Origin: Triticum aestivum
Taxonomy: Eukaryota; Streptophyta; Magnoliopsida; Poales; Poaceae
DNA: 64,000 nt
NCBI RefSeq assembly: GCF_018294505.1
Contig: NC_057810.1
Coordinates: 681,224,052 to 681,288,051 of the forward strand
Direction: 5' to 3'
How positions within the stretch are numbered: position 1 is the first letter of the stretch; each line of letters opens with the position of its first letter. The position numbers and the translations under genes are program-made. Below are positions 46,137 to 58,018 of this stretch, one piece after another. A model generated the notes under the pieces. It ran no database searches, had not been told where the DNA came from, and worked only from the letters and a program-made list of their open reading frames with translations.

Positions 46137-49100
46137 TTACATTGTGATGAATCGAACACCCATAGAGTTCTGGTGTTGATCATGTTTTGCTCGCGGAAGA
46201 GGTTTAGTCAACGGATCTGCGACATTCAGATCCGTATGTACTTTGCAAATATCTATGTCTCCATCTTGAACATTTTCACGGATGGAGTTGAAACGACGCT
46301 TGATGTGCCTGGTCTTCTTGTGAAACCTGGGCTCCTTGGCAAGGGCAATAGCTCCAGTGTTGTCACAGAAGAGAGTGATTGGCCCCGACGCATTGGGTAT
46401 GACTCCTAGGTCGGTGATGAACTCCTTCATCCATATTGCTTCATGTGCTGCCTCCGAGGCTGCCATGTACTCCGCTTCACATGTAGATCCCGCCACGACG
46501 CTCTGCTTGCAACTGCACCAGCTTACTGCTCCACGATTCCACATATACACGTATCCGGTTTGTGACTTAGAGTCATCCAGATCTGTGTCGAAGCTAGCGT
46601 CGATGTAACCCTTTACGACGAGCTCTTCGTCACCTCCATAAACGAGAAACATGTCCTTTGTCCTTTTCAGGTACTTCAGGATATTCTTGACCGCTGTCCA
46701 GTGTTCCTTGCCGGGATTACTTTGGTACCTTCCTACCAAACTTACGGCAAGGTTTACATCTGGTCTGGTACACAGCATGGCATACATAATAGATCCTATG
46801 GCTGAGGCATAGGGGATGACACTCATCTCTTCTTTATCTTCTGCCGTGGTCGGGCATTGAGCCGAGCTCAATCTCACACCTTGCAATACAGGCAAGAACC
46901 CTTTCTTGGACTGATCCATATTGAACTTCTTCAATATCTTATCAAGGTATGTGCTTTGTGAAAGACCTATGAGGCGTCTCGATCTATCCCTATAGATCTT
47001 GATGCCTAATATGTAAGCAGCTTCTCCAAGGTCCTTCATTGAAAAACACTTATTCAAGTAGGCCTTAATGCTGTCCAAAAGTTCTATATCATTTCCCATC
47101 AAAAGTATGTCATCTACATATAATATGAGAAATGCTACAGAGCTCCCACTCACTTTCTTGTAAACGCAGGCTTCTCCATAAGTCTGCATAAACCCAAACG
47201 CTTTGATCATCTCATCAAAGCGAATGTTCCAACTCCGAGATGCTTGCACCAGCCCATAAATGGATCGCTGGAGCTTGCATACCTTGTTAGCATTCTTAGG
47301 ATCGACAAAACCTTCCGGCTGCATCATATACAGTTCTTCCTTAAGATAGCCGTTAAGGAATGCCGTTTTGACGTCCATCTGCCATATCTCATAATCATAG
47401 TATGCGGCAATTGCTAACATGATTCGGACGGACTTCAGCTTCGCTACGGGAGAGAAAGTCTCATCGTAGTCAACCCCTTGAACTTGCCGATAACCCTTAG
47501 CGACAAGTCGAGCTTTATAGATGGTAACATTACCATCCGCGTCCGTCTTCTTCTTAAAGATCCATTTGTTTTCTATCGCTCGCCGATCATCGGGCAAGTC
47601 TGTCAAAGTCCATACTTTGTTTTCATACATGGATTCTATCTCGGATTGCATGGCTTCAAGCCATTTGTTGGAATCTGGGCCCGCCATCGCTTCTTCATAG
47701 TTCGAAGGTTCACCGTTGTCTAACAACATGATTTCCAGGACAGGGTTGCCATACCACTCTGGTGTGGAACGTGTCCTTGTGGACCTACGAAGTTCAGTAG
47801 CAACTTGATCCGAAGTACCTTGATCATCATCATTAATTTCCTCTCCAGTCGGTGTAGGCACCACAGGAACATTTTCCTGAGCTGCACTACTTTCCGGTTC
47901 AAGAGGTAGTACTTCATCGAGTTCTACTTTCCTCCCACTTACTCCTTTCGAGAGAAACTCTTTTTCCAGAAAGGATCCGTTCTTGGCAACAAAGATCTTG
48001 CCTTCGGATCTAAGGTAGAAGGTATACCCAATGGTTTCCTTAGGGTATCCTATGAAGACGCATTTTTCCGACTTGGGTTCGAGCTTTTCAGGTTGAAGTT
48101 TCTTGACATAAGCATCGCATCCCCAAACTTTTAGAAACGACAGCTTAGGTTTCTTCCCAAACCATAATTCATACGGTGTCGTCTCAACGGATTTAGACGG
48201 AGCCCTATTTAAAGTGAATGTAGCTGTCTCTAGAGCGTATCCCCAAAATGATAGCGGTAAATCGGTAAGAGACATCATAGATCGCACCATATCCAATAGA
48301 GTGCGATTACGACGTTCGGACACACCGTTACGCTGAGGTGTTCCAGGCGGCGTGAGTTGTGAAACGATTCCACATTTCCTTAAGTGCGTACCAAATTCGT
48401 GACTTAAATATTCTCCTCCACGATCTGATCGTAAGAACTTTATCTTTCGGTCACGTTGATTCTCTACTTCATTCTGAAATTCCTTGAACTTTTCAAAGGT
48501 CTCAGACTTGTGTTTCATCAAGTAGACATACCCATATCTACTTAAGTCATCAGTGAGAGTGAGAACATAACGATATCCTCCGCGAGCCTCAACGCTCATT
48601 GGACCACACACATCAGTATGTATGATTTCCAATAAGTTGGTTGCTCGCTCCATTGTTCCGGAGAACGGAGTCTTGGTCATTTTGCCCATGAGGCATGGTT
48701 CGCATGTGTCAAATGATTCATAATCGAGAGACTCTAAAAGTCCATCAGCATGGAGCTTCTTCATGCGCTTGACACCAATGTGACCAAGGCGGCAGTGCCA
48801 CAAGTATGTGGGACTATCGTTATCAACTTTACATCTTTTGGTATTCACACTATGAATATGTGTAACATTACGTTCGAGATTCATTAAGAATAAACCATTG
48901 ACCATCGGGGCATGACCATAAAACATATCTCTCATATAAATAGAACAACCATTATTCTCGGATTTAAATGAGTAGCCATCTCGCATTAAACGAGATCCAG
49001 ATACAATGTTCATGCTCAAACTTGGCACTAAATAACAATTATTGAGGTTTAAAACTAATCCCGTGGGTAAATGTAGAGGTAGCGTGCCGACGGCGATCAC

Positions 49101-50118
49101 ATCGACCTTGGAACCATTCCCGACGCGCATCGTCACCTCGTCCTTCGCCAGTCTCCGCTTATTCCGCAGCTCCTGCTGTGAGTTACAAATATGAGCAACG
49201 GCACCGGTATCAAATACCCAGGAGTTACTACGAGTACTGGTAAGGTACACATCAATTACATGTATATCAAATATACCTTTAGTGTTGCCGGCCTTCTTGT
49301 CCGCTAAGTATTTGGGGCAGTTCCGCTTCCAGTGACCCTTCCCTTTGCAATAAAAGCACTCAGTCTCAGGCTTGGGTCCATTCTTTGACTTCTTCCCGGC
49401 AACTGGCTTACCGGGCGCGGCAACATCTTTGCCGTCCTTCTTGAAGTTCTTCTTACCCTTGCCCTTCTTGAACTTGGTGGTTTTATTGACCATCAACACT
49501 TGATGTTCTTTCTTGATTTCTACCTCTGCCGACTTCAGCATTGAAAATACTTCAGGAATAGTTTTCACCATCCCCTGCATATTGTAGTTCATCACAAAGC
49601 TCTTGTAGCTCGGTGGGAGCGACTGAAGGATTCTGTCAATGACCGCCTCGTCCGGGAGGTTAATGTCCAGCTGGGACAGGCGGTTGTGCAACCCAGACAT
49701 TTTGAGTATGTGCTCACTGACAGAACTATTTTCCTCCATCTTACAACTATAGAACTTGTCGGAGACTTCATATCTCTCGACCCGGGCATGATCTTGGAAA
49801 AACCATTTTCAGCTCCTCGAACATCTCATATGCTCCGTGTTGCTCAAAACGCTTTTGGAGCCCCAGTTCTAAGCTGTAAAGCATGCCGCACTGAACGAGG
49901 GAGTAATCATCAGCACGTGACTGCCAAGCGTTCATAACGTCTTGGTTCTCTGGGATGGGTGCTTCACCTAGCGGTCCTTCTAGGACATATGCTTTCTTGG
50001 CAGCTATGAGGATGATCCTCAGGTTCCGGACCCAGTCCGTATAGTTGCTGCCATCATCTTTCAGCTTGGTTTTCTCTAGGAACGCGTTGAAGTTCATGTT
50101 GACATGAGCGTTGGCCAT
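46137..50118 (-). pseudogene. Angela gag-pol polyprotein with a single frameshift
   Basis: Gag starts at the ATG at 50118 (MANAHVNMNFNAFLEKTKL). An extra base in a five-base T-run (A-run 49798-49802 on plus) shifts the frame after FEELKMVF. The 1200-aa frame from 49739 to 46137 is otherwise open. In order it holds the CCHC knuckle CFYCKGKGHWKRNC (~127), protease WVFDTGAVAHIC (~175), pre-integrase HCRLGHIG and CEPCLMGK, and integrase with HTDVCGPM, RSDRGGEYLS and GVSERRNRTL (DDE). The RT has KARLVAKGYRQVQGVDYDE and an intact YVDDILLMGND (~880). RNase H has GSTCEAEYMAASEAAHEA and FCDNTGAIALAKEPRFHKK. The frame ends at RFITM, 32 bp before the LTR. One reversion would restore the reading frame; it is therefore the least decayed coding sequence here. 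Confidence 0.93.
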
Positions 50119-51415
50119 TTGATCTACAAGACATATTTTGCAAAGATTTTAGACTAAGTTCATGATAATTAAGTTCATCTAATCAAATTATTTAATGAAC
50201 TCCCACTCAGATTAGACATCCCTCTAGTCATCTAAGTGTTACATGATCCGAGTCGACTAGGCCGTGTCCGATCATCACGTGAGACGGACTAGTCATCATC
50301 GGTGAACATCTCCATGTTGATCGTATCTTCCATACGACTCATGTTCGACCTTTCGGTCTCTGTGTTCCGAGGCCATGTCTGTACATGCTAGGCTCGTCAA
50401 GTTAACCTAAGTGTTTTTGCATGTGTAAAACTGTCTTACACCCGTTGTATGTGAACGTAGGAATCTATCACACCCGATCATCACGTGGTGCTTCGAAACG
50501 ACGAACTTTAGCAACGGCGCACAGTTAGGGGGAACACTTTCTTGAAATTATTATAAGGGATCATCTTATTTACTACCGTCGTTCTAAGTAAACAAGATGC
50601 ATAAACATAATAAACATCACATGCAATTATATAGTAGTGACATGATATGGCCAATATCATATAGCTCCTTTGATCTCCATCTTCGGGGCTCCATGATCAT
50701 CTTCGTCACCGGCATGACACCATGATCTCCATCATCATGATCTCCATCATCGTGTCTCCATGAAGTTGCTCGCCAACTATTACTTCTACTACTATGGCTA
50801 ACGGTTTAGCAATAAAGTAAAGTAATTACATGGCGTTAAATCATTGACACGCAGGTCATACAATAATTAAGACAACTCCTATGGCTCCTGCCGGTTGTCA
50901 TACTCATCGACATGCAAGTTGTGATTCCTATTACAAGAACATGATCTCATACATCACAATATATCATTCATCATTCATCACAACTTTTGGCCATATCACA
51001 TCACAAAGCAATTGCTGCAAAAACTAGTTAGACGTCCTCTAATTGTTGTTGCATCTTTTACGTGGCTGCAATAGGGTTCTAGCAAGAACGTTTTCTTACC
51101 TACGAATAACCACAACATGATTTGTCAACTTCTATTTACCCTTCATAAGGACCCTTTTCATCAAATCCGCTCCAACTAAAGTGGGAGAGACAGACACCCG
51201 CTAGCCACCTTATGCAACTAGTGCATGTCAGTCGGTGGAACCTGTCTCACGTAAGCGTACGTGTAAGGTCGGTCCGGTCCGCTTCATCCCACAATACCAC
51301 TGAAGCAAAATAAGACTAGTAGTGGCAAGAAAGTTGACAACATCTACGCCCACAACTGATTTGTGTTCTACTCGTGCAATAGAGAACTACGCATAGACCT
51401 AGCTCATGATGCCAC
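50119..51415 (-). other. Angela 5' untranslated leader and primer site
   Basis: About 1.3 kb between the 5' LTR and gag, the known leader with packaging and dimerisation functions in BARE1-type elements. No ORF. A primer-site-like TGGCATCATGAGC (minus sense) is at 51402-51414, next to the LTR. Confidence 0.75.
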
Positions 51416-53100
51416 TATTGGGGAATGTTGCATAAAATAAAAAAATTCCTACGTTCACCAAGATCAATCTGTGAGTTCATCTAGCAACGAGAGAGAGGAG
51501 TGCATCTACATACCCTTGTAGATCACGAGCGGAAGCGTTCAAGAGAACGGGGTTGAGGGAGTCGTACTCGTCGTGATCCAAATCACCGGAGATCCTAGCG
51601 CCGAACGGACGGCACCTCCGTGTTCAACACACGTACGGTCAGCGTGACGTCTCCTCCTTCTTGATCCAGCAAGGGGGAAGGAGAGGTTGATGAATCCAGC
51701 AGCACGACGGCGTGGTGGTGGATGCAGCAGGGTTCCGGCAGGGCTTCGCCAAGCGTTTGCGGGAGGAGGAGGTGTAGCAAAGGGGGAGGGAGGCGCCAGG
51801 TGTCAGGGTGCGGCTGCCCTCCCACCCCCCCCTCTTTATATAGGGACCCCAGGGGGGGCGCCGGCCCTAGGAGATCGGGGGAGACTTGCCCCCCAAGGCA
51901 AGTGGAGGCGCCCCCTCCCCTAGGGTTCCCAACCCTAGGCGCAGAGGGGGGCTCAGGGGGGGGCGCACCAGCCCACCAGGGGCTGGTTCCCCTCCCACTT
52001 CAGCCCATGGGGCCCTCCGGGATGGGTGGCCCCACTCGGTGGACCCCGGGACCCTTCCGGTGGTCCCGGTACAATACCGGTGAACCCCGAAACTTTCCCG
52101 ATGGCCGAAACTCGACTTCTCATATATAATTCTTTACCTCCGGACCATTCCGGAACTCCTCGTGACATCCGGGATCTCATCCGGGACTCCGAACAACTTT
52201 TGGTTTGCTGCATACTAATATCTTTACAACCCTAGCATCACCGAACCTTAAGTGTGTAGACCCTACGGGTTCGGGAGACACGCAGACATGACCGAGACTG
52301 CTCTCCTGTCAATAACCAACAGCGGGATCTGGGTACCTATGTTGGCTCCTACATGCTCCTCGATGATCTCATCGGATGAACCACAATGTCGAGGATTCAA
52401 GCAACCCCGTATGCAATTCCCTTTGTCAATCGGTACATTACTTGCCCGAGATTCGATCGTCAGTATCCCAATACCTTGTTCAATCTCGTTACCGGCAAGT
52501 CACTTTACTCGTACCGTAATGCATGATCCCGTGACCAGAAACTTGATCACTTTGAGCTCATTATGATGATGCATTACTAAGTGGGCCCAAAGATACCTCT
52601 CCGTCATACGGAGTGATAAATCCCAGTCTCGATCCGTGTCAACCCAACAGACACTTTCGGAGATACCTGTAGTGCACCTTTATAGCCACCCAGTTACGTT
52701 GTGACGTTTGGTACACCCAAAGCACTCCTATGGTATCCGGGAGTTACACGATCTCATGGTCTAAGGAAAAGATACTTGACACTGGAAAAGCTCTAGCAAA
52801 CGAACTACACGATCTTTGTGCTATGCTTAGGATTGGGTCTTGTCCATCACATCATTCTCCTAATGATGTGATCTCATTATCAATGACATCCAATGTCCAT
52901 AGTCAGGAAACCATGACTATCTATTGATCAACGAGCTAGTTAACTAGAGGCTCACTAGGGACATGTTGTGGTCTATGTATTCACACGTGTATTACGATTT
53001 TCGGATAATACAATTATAGCATGAATAAAAGGCAATTATAATGAACAAGGAAATATAATAATAATCCTTTTATTATTGCCTCTAGGGCATATTTCCAACA
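51416..53100 (-). repeat. 5' LTR of Angela
   Basis: 1685 bp; on the plus strand it starts TATTGGGGAATG (first inverted-repeat base pair altered) and ends TTTCCAACA. TATA box at 51831-51843. Confidence 0.92.
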
Positions 53101-53757
53101 GGTCCACCTGTCCTGGAGGGCCTCATGGGCTGTAGCGGGAAGGGAACCAGCCCCTTGGACGGTTGGGTGCCACCCCCCTAGGGCCCATGCGCCGGGGGGA
53201 ACCCTAAGGGGGGGCACCTCCCCTTGCTTGGGGGGCAAGCCCCCTCCCCCCTTGGCCGTCGCCCCCCTCTGGATCCCATCTAGAGGGGCCGGCCCCCCTT
53301 CCCCCTTCTCCTATAAATAGAGGGGCGAGGGGAGGGCTGCAGCACCACATCAAAGGCGCAACCCCTCCCCTCCCCAACACATTTCCTCCTCCGCAAGAGC
53401 TTGGCGAAGCCCTGCCGGAGAACTGCCACTCCATCACCACCACGCCGTCGTGCTGCTATTGGAGCCTTCTTCCTCAACTTCTCCCTCCTCCTTGCTGGAT
53501 CAAGGCGCAGGAGACGTCACCGGGCTGCACGTGTGTTGAACGCGGAGGTGCCGTTGTTCGCCGCTAAGATCGGAATCCACCGCGATCTGAATCGCTTCGA
53601 GTACGACTCCTTCATCCGCGTTCTTGTAACGCTTCCGTCTCACGATCTTCAAGGGTATGAAGATGCACTCCCCTCTCTCTCGTTGCTAGTTACTCCATAG
53701 ATTGATCTTGGTGATGCGTAGAATTTTTTAATTTCTGCAATGATCCCCAACAGTCAT

Positions 53758-56700
53758 AACAGTAGTTCATCTCATAAAACTTCCGACGATCAAGTAACAA
53801 GCTATTCACATGTTAAAGCATAGACCATAAACTTTCTTGAAAACTAGCAAACTTCATTCTTAGTCATCAACCAATTACAATTCATCTTATTTTCATGAAG
53901 GGTCTATGTCAGAGCTTTGATTTAGCATACTCCACATACTCAACTATCATATAGTCTTCTACAATTGCTAACACTCACGCAATACTTATGGTTATGGAGT
54001 TTTAATCGGACACTGAGAAAGATAGGGTCTTATAGTGTTACCTCCCAACATATTCACCTTTGGGTGATGTCAACAATAATAGTTCATGCTAATTTACATC
54101 CAATTGGATATATATATCAGGATCTTTCCAACATGAGGTGCTTGCCAAAGGATAAAATGAAAAAGGGAAAGGTGAAGATCACCTTGACTCTTGCATAAAT
54201 TAAAAGACATGAAGTAAAAGATAGGCCCTTCGCAGAGGGAAGCAGGGATTTGCAGAGGTGCTAGAGCTCGATTTTGAAATAGAAATAAATAATTTTGAGA
54301 GGTATGATCTCATTGTGAACATAACAACCAAGAGTTCCCAATATCTTCCATACTACATACATTATAGGCGGTTCCCAAACAGAATGGTAAAGATTTTACT
54401 CCCCCTCCACCAACAATCACACTCCACGGCCATCCGAAACAATGGGGTACCGTCCATACCAACAATAGTCCTGGGGGAGTTTTTTTTGCAATTATTTTTA
54501 TTTGATTTTGATCTTTTTGATCATGGGACTGGGCATCCTGGTTACCAGCCATTTTTCTTGTGAATGATGAGCGGAGTCCAGTCATCTTGAGAATAACCCA
54601 CCTAGCATGGAAGATACTGACAGCCCCTAGTCGCTACATGAGCGATTCGGGCATACAAAACAGATTATTGTTTGAAGGTTTAGAGTTTGACACATGCAAA
54701 TTTACTTGGAACGGTAGGTAAATACTGCATATAGGTAGGTATGGTGGACACTCATGGCAAAAACTGGGTTTAAGGATAATGGAAGCACAAGTAGTATCTC
54801 TACTTGGTGCAAGGAATTTTGGCTAGCATGAGGGGGAAAGGCAAGCTCAACATGTTTGAATGATCCATGACAATATACTTTAACTGAGATGTGAGAAAAC
54901 ATAACCCATTACGTTGTCTTCCTTGTCCAACATCAACTCTTTAGCATGTCATACTTGATGAGTGCTCACAATTATAAAAGATGTCCAAGATAGTATATTT
55001 ATTGTGAAATCTCTCTTCCTTCAATATTCTTTCATGAATTGTTCAAATGACCAATACAATGCTTGCTATCCTTCAATAAATTTACAACCTCCACTTCTTA
55101 GATGTGAAGTCATTACTCCCCATGGGATAAGCAAATGAGACATATATAATTTCAGATTTATGACATTCAACTCATTCAACCATTTACTCATAGGATATAA
55201 GTAAAGCACACGAGTAAATGACAAACTACTCCAAAAAGATATAAGTGAAGATCAATGAGTAGTTAAATAATTATGTAGCTATATAAAGACTCTTTCTCAT
55301 TTAAGAATTTCAGATCTTGGTATTGTATTCAAACAGCAAGCAAAGCAAAATAAAATGACATTGCAAGGATAGCACAACTCATGTGAAGAAGCAAAAACTT
55401 AGGTTCAACAGATACTAACCGATAGTTGTTGAAGAAGAAAGGTGGGATGCCTAACGGGGCATCCCCAAGCTTAGATGCTTGAGACTTCTTGAAATATTAT
55501 CTTGGGGTGCCTTGGGCATCCCCAAGCTTGAGCTTTTGTGTCTCCTTAATTCCTTTTTATATCACGGTTTCCCTAAATCTCAAAAACTTCATCCACACAA
55601 AACTCAACAAGAACTCATGAGATAAGTTAGTATAAAACAATGCAAAAACCTTATCATTTTGTACTTTATCAAATTACTAACATTATTATTCAACATTGCA
55701 TACTAAATGTCTCTGCATATTTAATACTCCTATCCTAAAATAGAATCATTAAACAAGCAAGCATATGCAAACAATGCAAACATAACAGCAATCTACCAAA
55801 ACAGTATGGTCTATAAAGAATGCAAGATTCATCATACTTCCCTAACTCCAAAAATTATGAGAAAACTATTAAGCTGTAGAAGATTTATCAGATCTCAATA
55901 TGAAAAAAGTTTCAACATTATATCATTCTCTGACTTTTCTAGGGAATTTTTGCAACAGCGGTAAAGTTTCTGTTTTGAAATAGCAACATGTATACTTGCA
56001 AAATAAGCATGGTAACGGCTATCCTTGACATTTTTATTGAAAATATAGATGCAAAACATTATTATAAATAACAGCAAGCAAATACTAACAAAATAGAATG
56101 ACTCTCCAAGCAAAACACATATCATGTGGTAAATAAAAATATAGCTCCAAGTAAAGTTACCGATGAACGAAGACGAAAGGGGGGATGCCTTCCGGGGCAT
56201 CTCCAAGCTTAGGCTATTGGTTGTCCTTGAATATTACCTTGGGGTGCCTTGGTCATCCCCAAGCTTAGTATCTTGCCACTCCTTATTCCATAGTCCATCG
56301 AATCTTTACCCAAAACTTGAAAACGTCACAACACAAAACTCAAAACAAAACTCTTAAGCTCCGTTAGTATAAGAATAAATCACCACTTAGGTACTATTGT
56401 GAAATCATTCTAAATTCATATTGGTGTATTATCTACTGTATTCCAACTTCTCTATGGTTCATACCCTCCGATACTACTCATAGATTCATCAAAATAAGCA
56501 AACAACACATAGAAAACAGAATATGTCAAAAACAGAACAGTCTGTAGTAATCTGTATCAAACATATACTTCTGGAACTCCAAAAATTATGAAATAAATTG
56601 CTGAACCTGAGGAATTTGTCTATTAATCATATTCAAAAATAATCAACCTAAAATCACTCTCCAGTAAAACATGGAAGCTAGTCTCGTGAGTGCAAAGTTT

Positions 56701-56924
56701 CTGTTTTTTACATCAAGATCATATAGACTTCACCCAAGTCTTCCCAAAGGTTCTACTTGGCACAAACACTAATTGAAACTAAAACCACATCTAATCAGAG
56801 GATAGATGAATTATTTATTACTAACAGGAACAAAAAAAGCAAGGAACAAAAATAAAGTTGGGTTGCCTCCCAACAAGTGCTATCGTTTAACGCCCCTAGC
56901 TAGGCATGATGATTTCAATGATGC
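53758..56924 (-). other. Gypsy B internal region, noncoding 3' part
   Basis: AT-rich, no gene supported. It matches gypsy A 1-1180 in its left part. It contains a ~200-bp direct repeat (55430-55640 and 56155-56370) in which the purine-tract motif occurs four times. Confidence 0.7.
55430..56370 (-). repeat. Direct repeat in gypsy B with purine-tract-like motifs
   Basis: Two copies, 55430-55640 and 56155-56370, about 730 bp apart. Each holds two copies of ATCCCCAAGCTT (55461, 55518, 56255; ATCTCCAAGCTT at 56199), the reverse complement of the polypurine tract at the 3' LTR. Confidence 0.75.
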
Positions 56925-57893
56925 TCACATAAAAGATAAGAATAGAAACATAGCGGGAGCATCATGAAGCATATGAATAGCATATTTAAGTCTAACCCAC
57001 TTCCTATGCATAGGGATTTTGTGAGCATACAACTTATGGGAACAATAATCAACTAGCCTAGGAAGGTAAAACAAGCATAGCTTCAAAATTTTCAACACAC
57101 AGAGAGGAAACTTGATATTATTGCAATTCCTACAAGCATATATTCCTCCCTCATAATAATTTTCAGTAGCATCATGAATGAATTCAACAATATAACCAGA
57201 ACCTAAAGCATTCTTTTCATGATCTACTTGCATAGAAATTTTACTACTCTCCACATAAGCAAATTTCTTCTCATGAATAGTAGTGGGAGCAAACTCACCA
57301 AAATAATTATCATGTGGGGCATAATCCAATTGAAAACTAAAATCATGATTACAAGTTTCATGGTTATCATTATTCTTAATAGCATACAAGTCATCACAAT
57401 AATCATCATAGATAGCAACTTTCCTCTCATAATCAATTGGAACCTCTTCCGACATAGTGGATTCATCACTAAATAAAGTCATGACCTCTCCAAATCCACT
57501 TTCATAAATATTATAAGATTCAACACCCTCCAAAATAGTGGGATCATTACTTCCTAAAGTTGACACTTTTCCAAACCCACTTTTATCAATATAATCATCA
57601 TAAATAGGAGGCATGCTTTCATCATAATAAATATCCTCTTCAAAACTTGGGGGACAAAAGATATCATATTCATCAAACATAGCATCCCCAATCTTGTGGC
57701 TTTGCATATCATTAGCATCATGGGTATTCAAAGAATTCATACTAATAACATTGCAATCATGCTCATCATTCACATATTTAGTGCCAAACATTTTATAGAT
57801 TTCTTCTTCTAGCACTTGAGCACAATTTTCATTTCCATCATTTTCACAAAAAATATTAAAAAGATGAAGTGTATGAGACAAACTCTATTCCAT
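56925..57893 (-). pseudogene. Gypsy B single ORF of unknown function
   Basis: Reads from the ATG at 57893 as ME*SLSHTLHLFNIFCENDG..., with a TAG at codon 3 and then 318 open codons. It is acidic and rich in Asp, Tyr, Asn and His, with internal near-repeats (DKSGFGKVSTLGSNDPTI / YESGFGEVMTLFSDESTM). A CXXC (YACRNCNN) precedes a hydrophobic, basic C-terminal part (LCVLKILKLCLFYLPRLVDY). It starts ~100 bp inside the primer site, in gag position, but has no gag, protease or RT feature I can see. The in-frame TAG is probably a mutated CAG. Function unknown. Confidence 0.55.
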
Positions 57894-57989
57894 TTTTTTG
57901 TAGTTTTCTTTTATAAACTAAACTAGTGATAAAACAAGAAACAAAAAGATTCGATTGCAAGATCTAAAGATATACCTTCAAGCACTCAC

Positions 57990-58008
57990 CTCCCCGGCAA
58001 CGGTGCCA
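57990..58008 (-). other. Primer binding site of gypsy B
   Basis: Minus-sense TGGCACCGTTGCCGGGGAG lies 10 nt inside the 5' LTR. This kind of primer site is usual in the Sabrina/WHAM group. Confidence 0.7.
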
Positions 58009-58018
58009 GAAAAGAGCT

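Larger units (their letters stand above)
44402..53100 (-). mobile_element. Full-length Angela/BARE1-type copia element
   Basis: 8.7 kb on the minus strand with both LTRs, a long gag-pol frame, a primer site and a purine tract. The TSD is GGGCC at 44397-44401 and GGTCC at 53101-53105, one mismatch. The insertion point is in the solo LTR, just downstream of the sequence GGACCACCGG. Only one frameshift separates gag from an intact 1200-aa pol frame, so this is the youngest retrotransposon of the window by coding state. Helper activity for relatives is possible. Confidence 0.95.
25102..53752 (+). mobile_element. BARE/WIS/Angela-type solo LTR, split by three nested elements
   Basis: The LTR begins TGTTGGAAATATGCC at 25102 and ends CCCCAACA at 53752, flanked by a perfect TSD GTCAT (25097-25101 and 53753-53757). 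Its pieces are 25102-25224, 33660-33815, 43610-44401 and 53106-53752; joined, they give one LTR of about 1.7 kb with no internal domain, so it is a solo LTR. A TATA-like CTATAAATAG is at 53311-53320. The gaps are CACTA1, CACTA2 and a full-length Angela, each with its own TSD. The sequence is distinct enough from the nested Angela LTRs (for example in the GC-rich part at 53130-53300) to be another subfamily. Confidence 0.93.
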
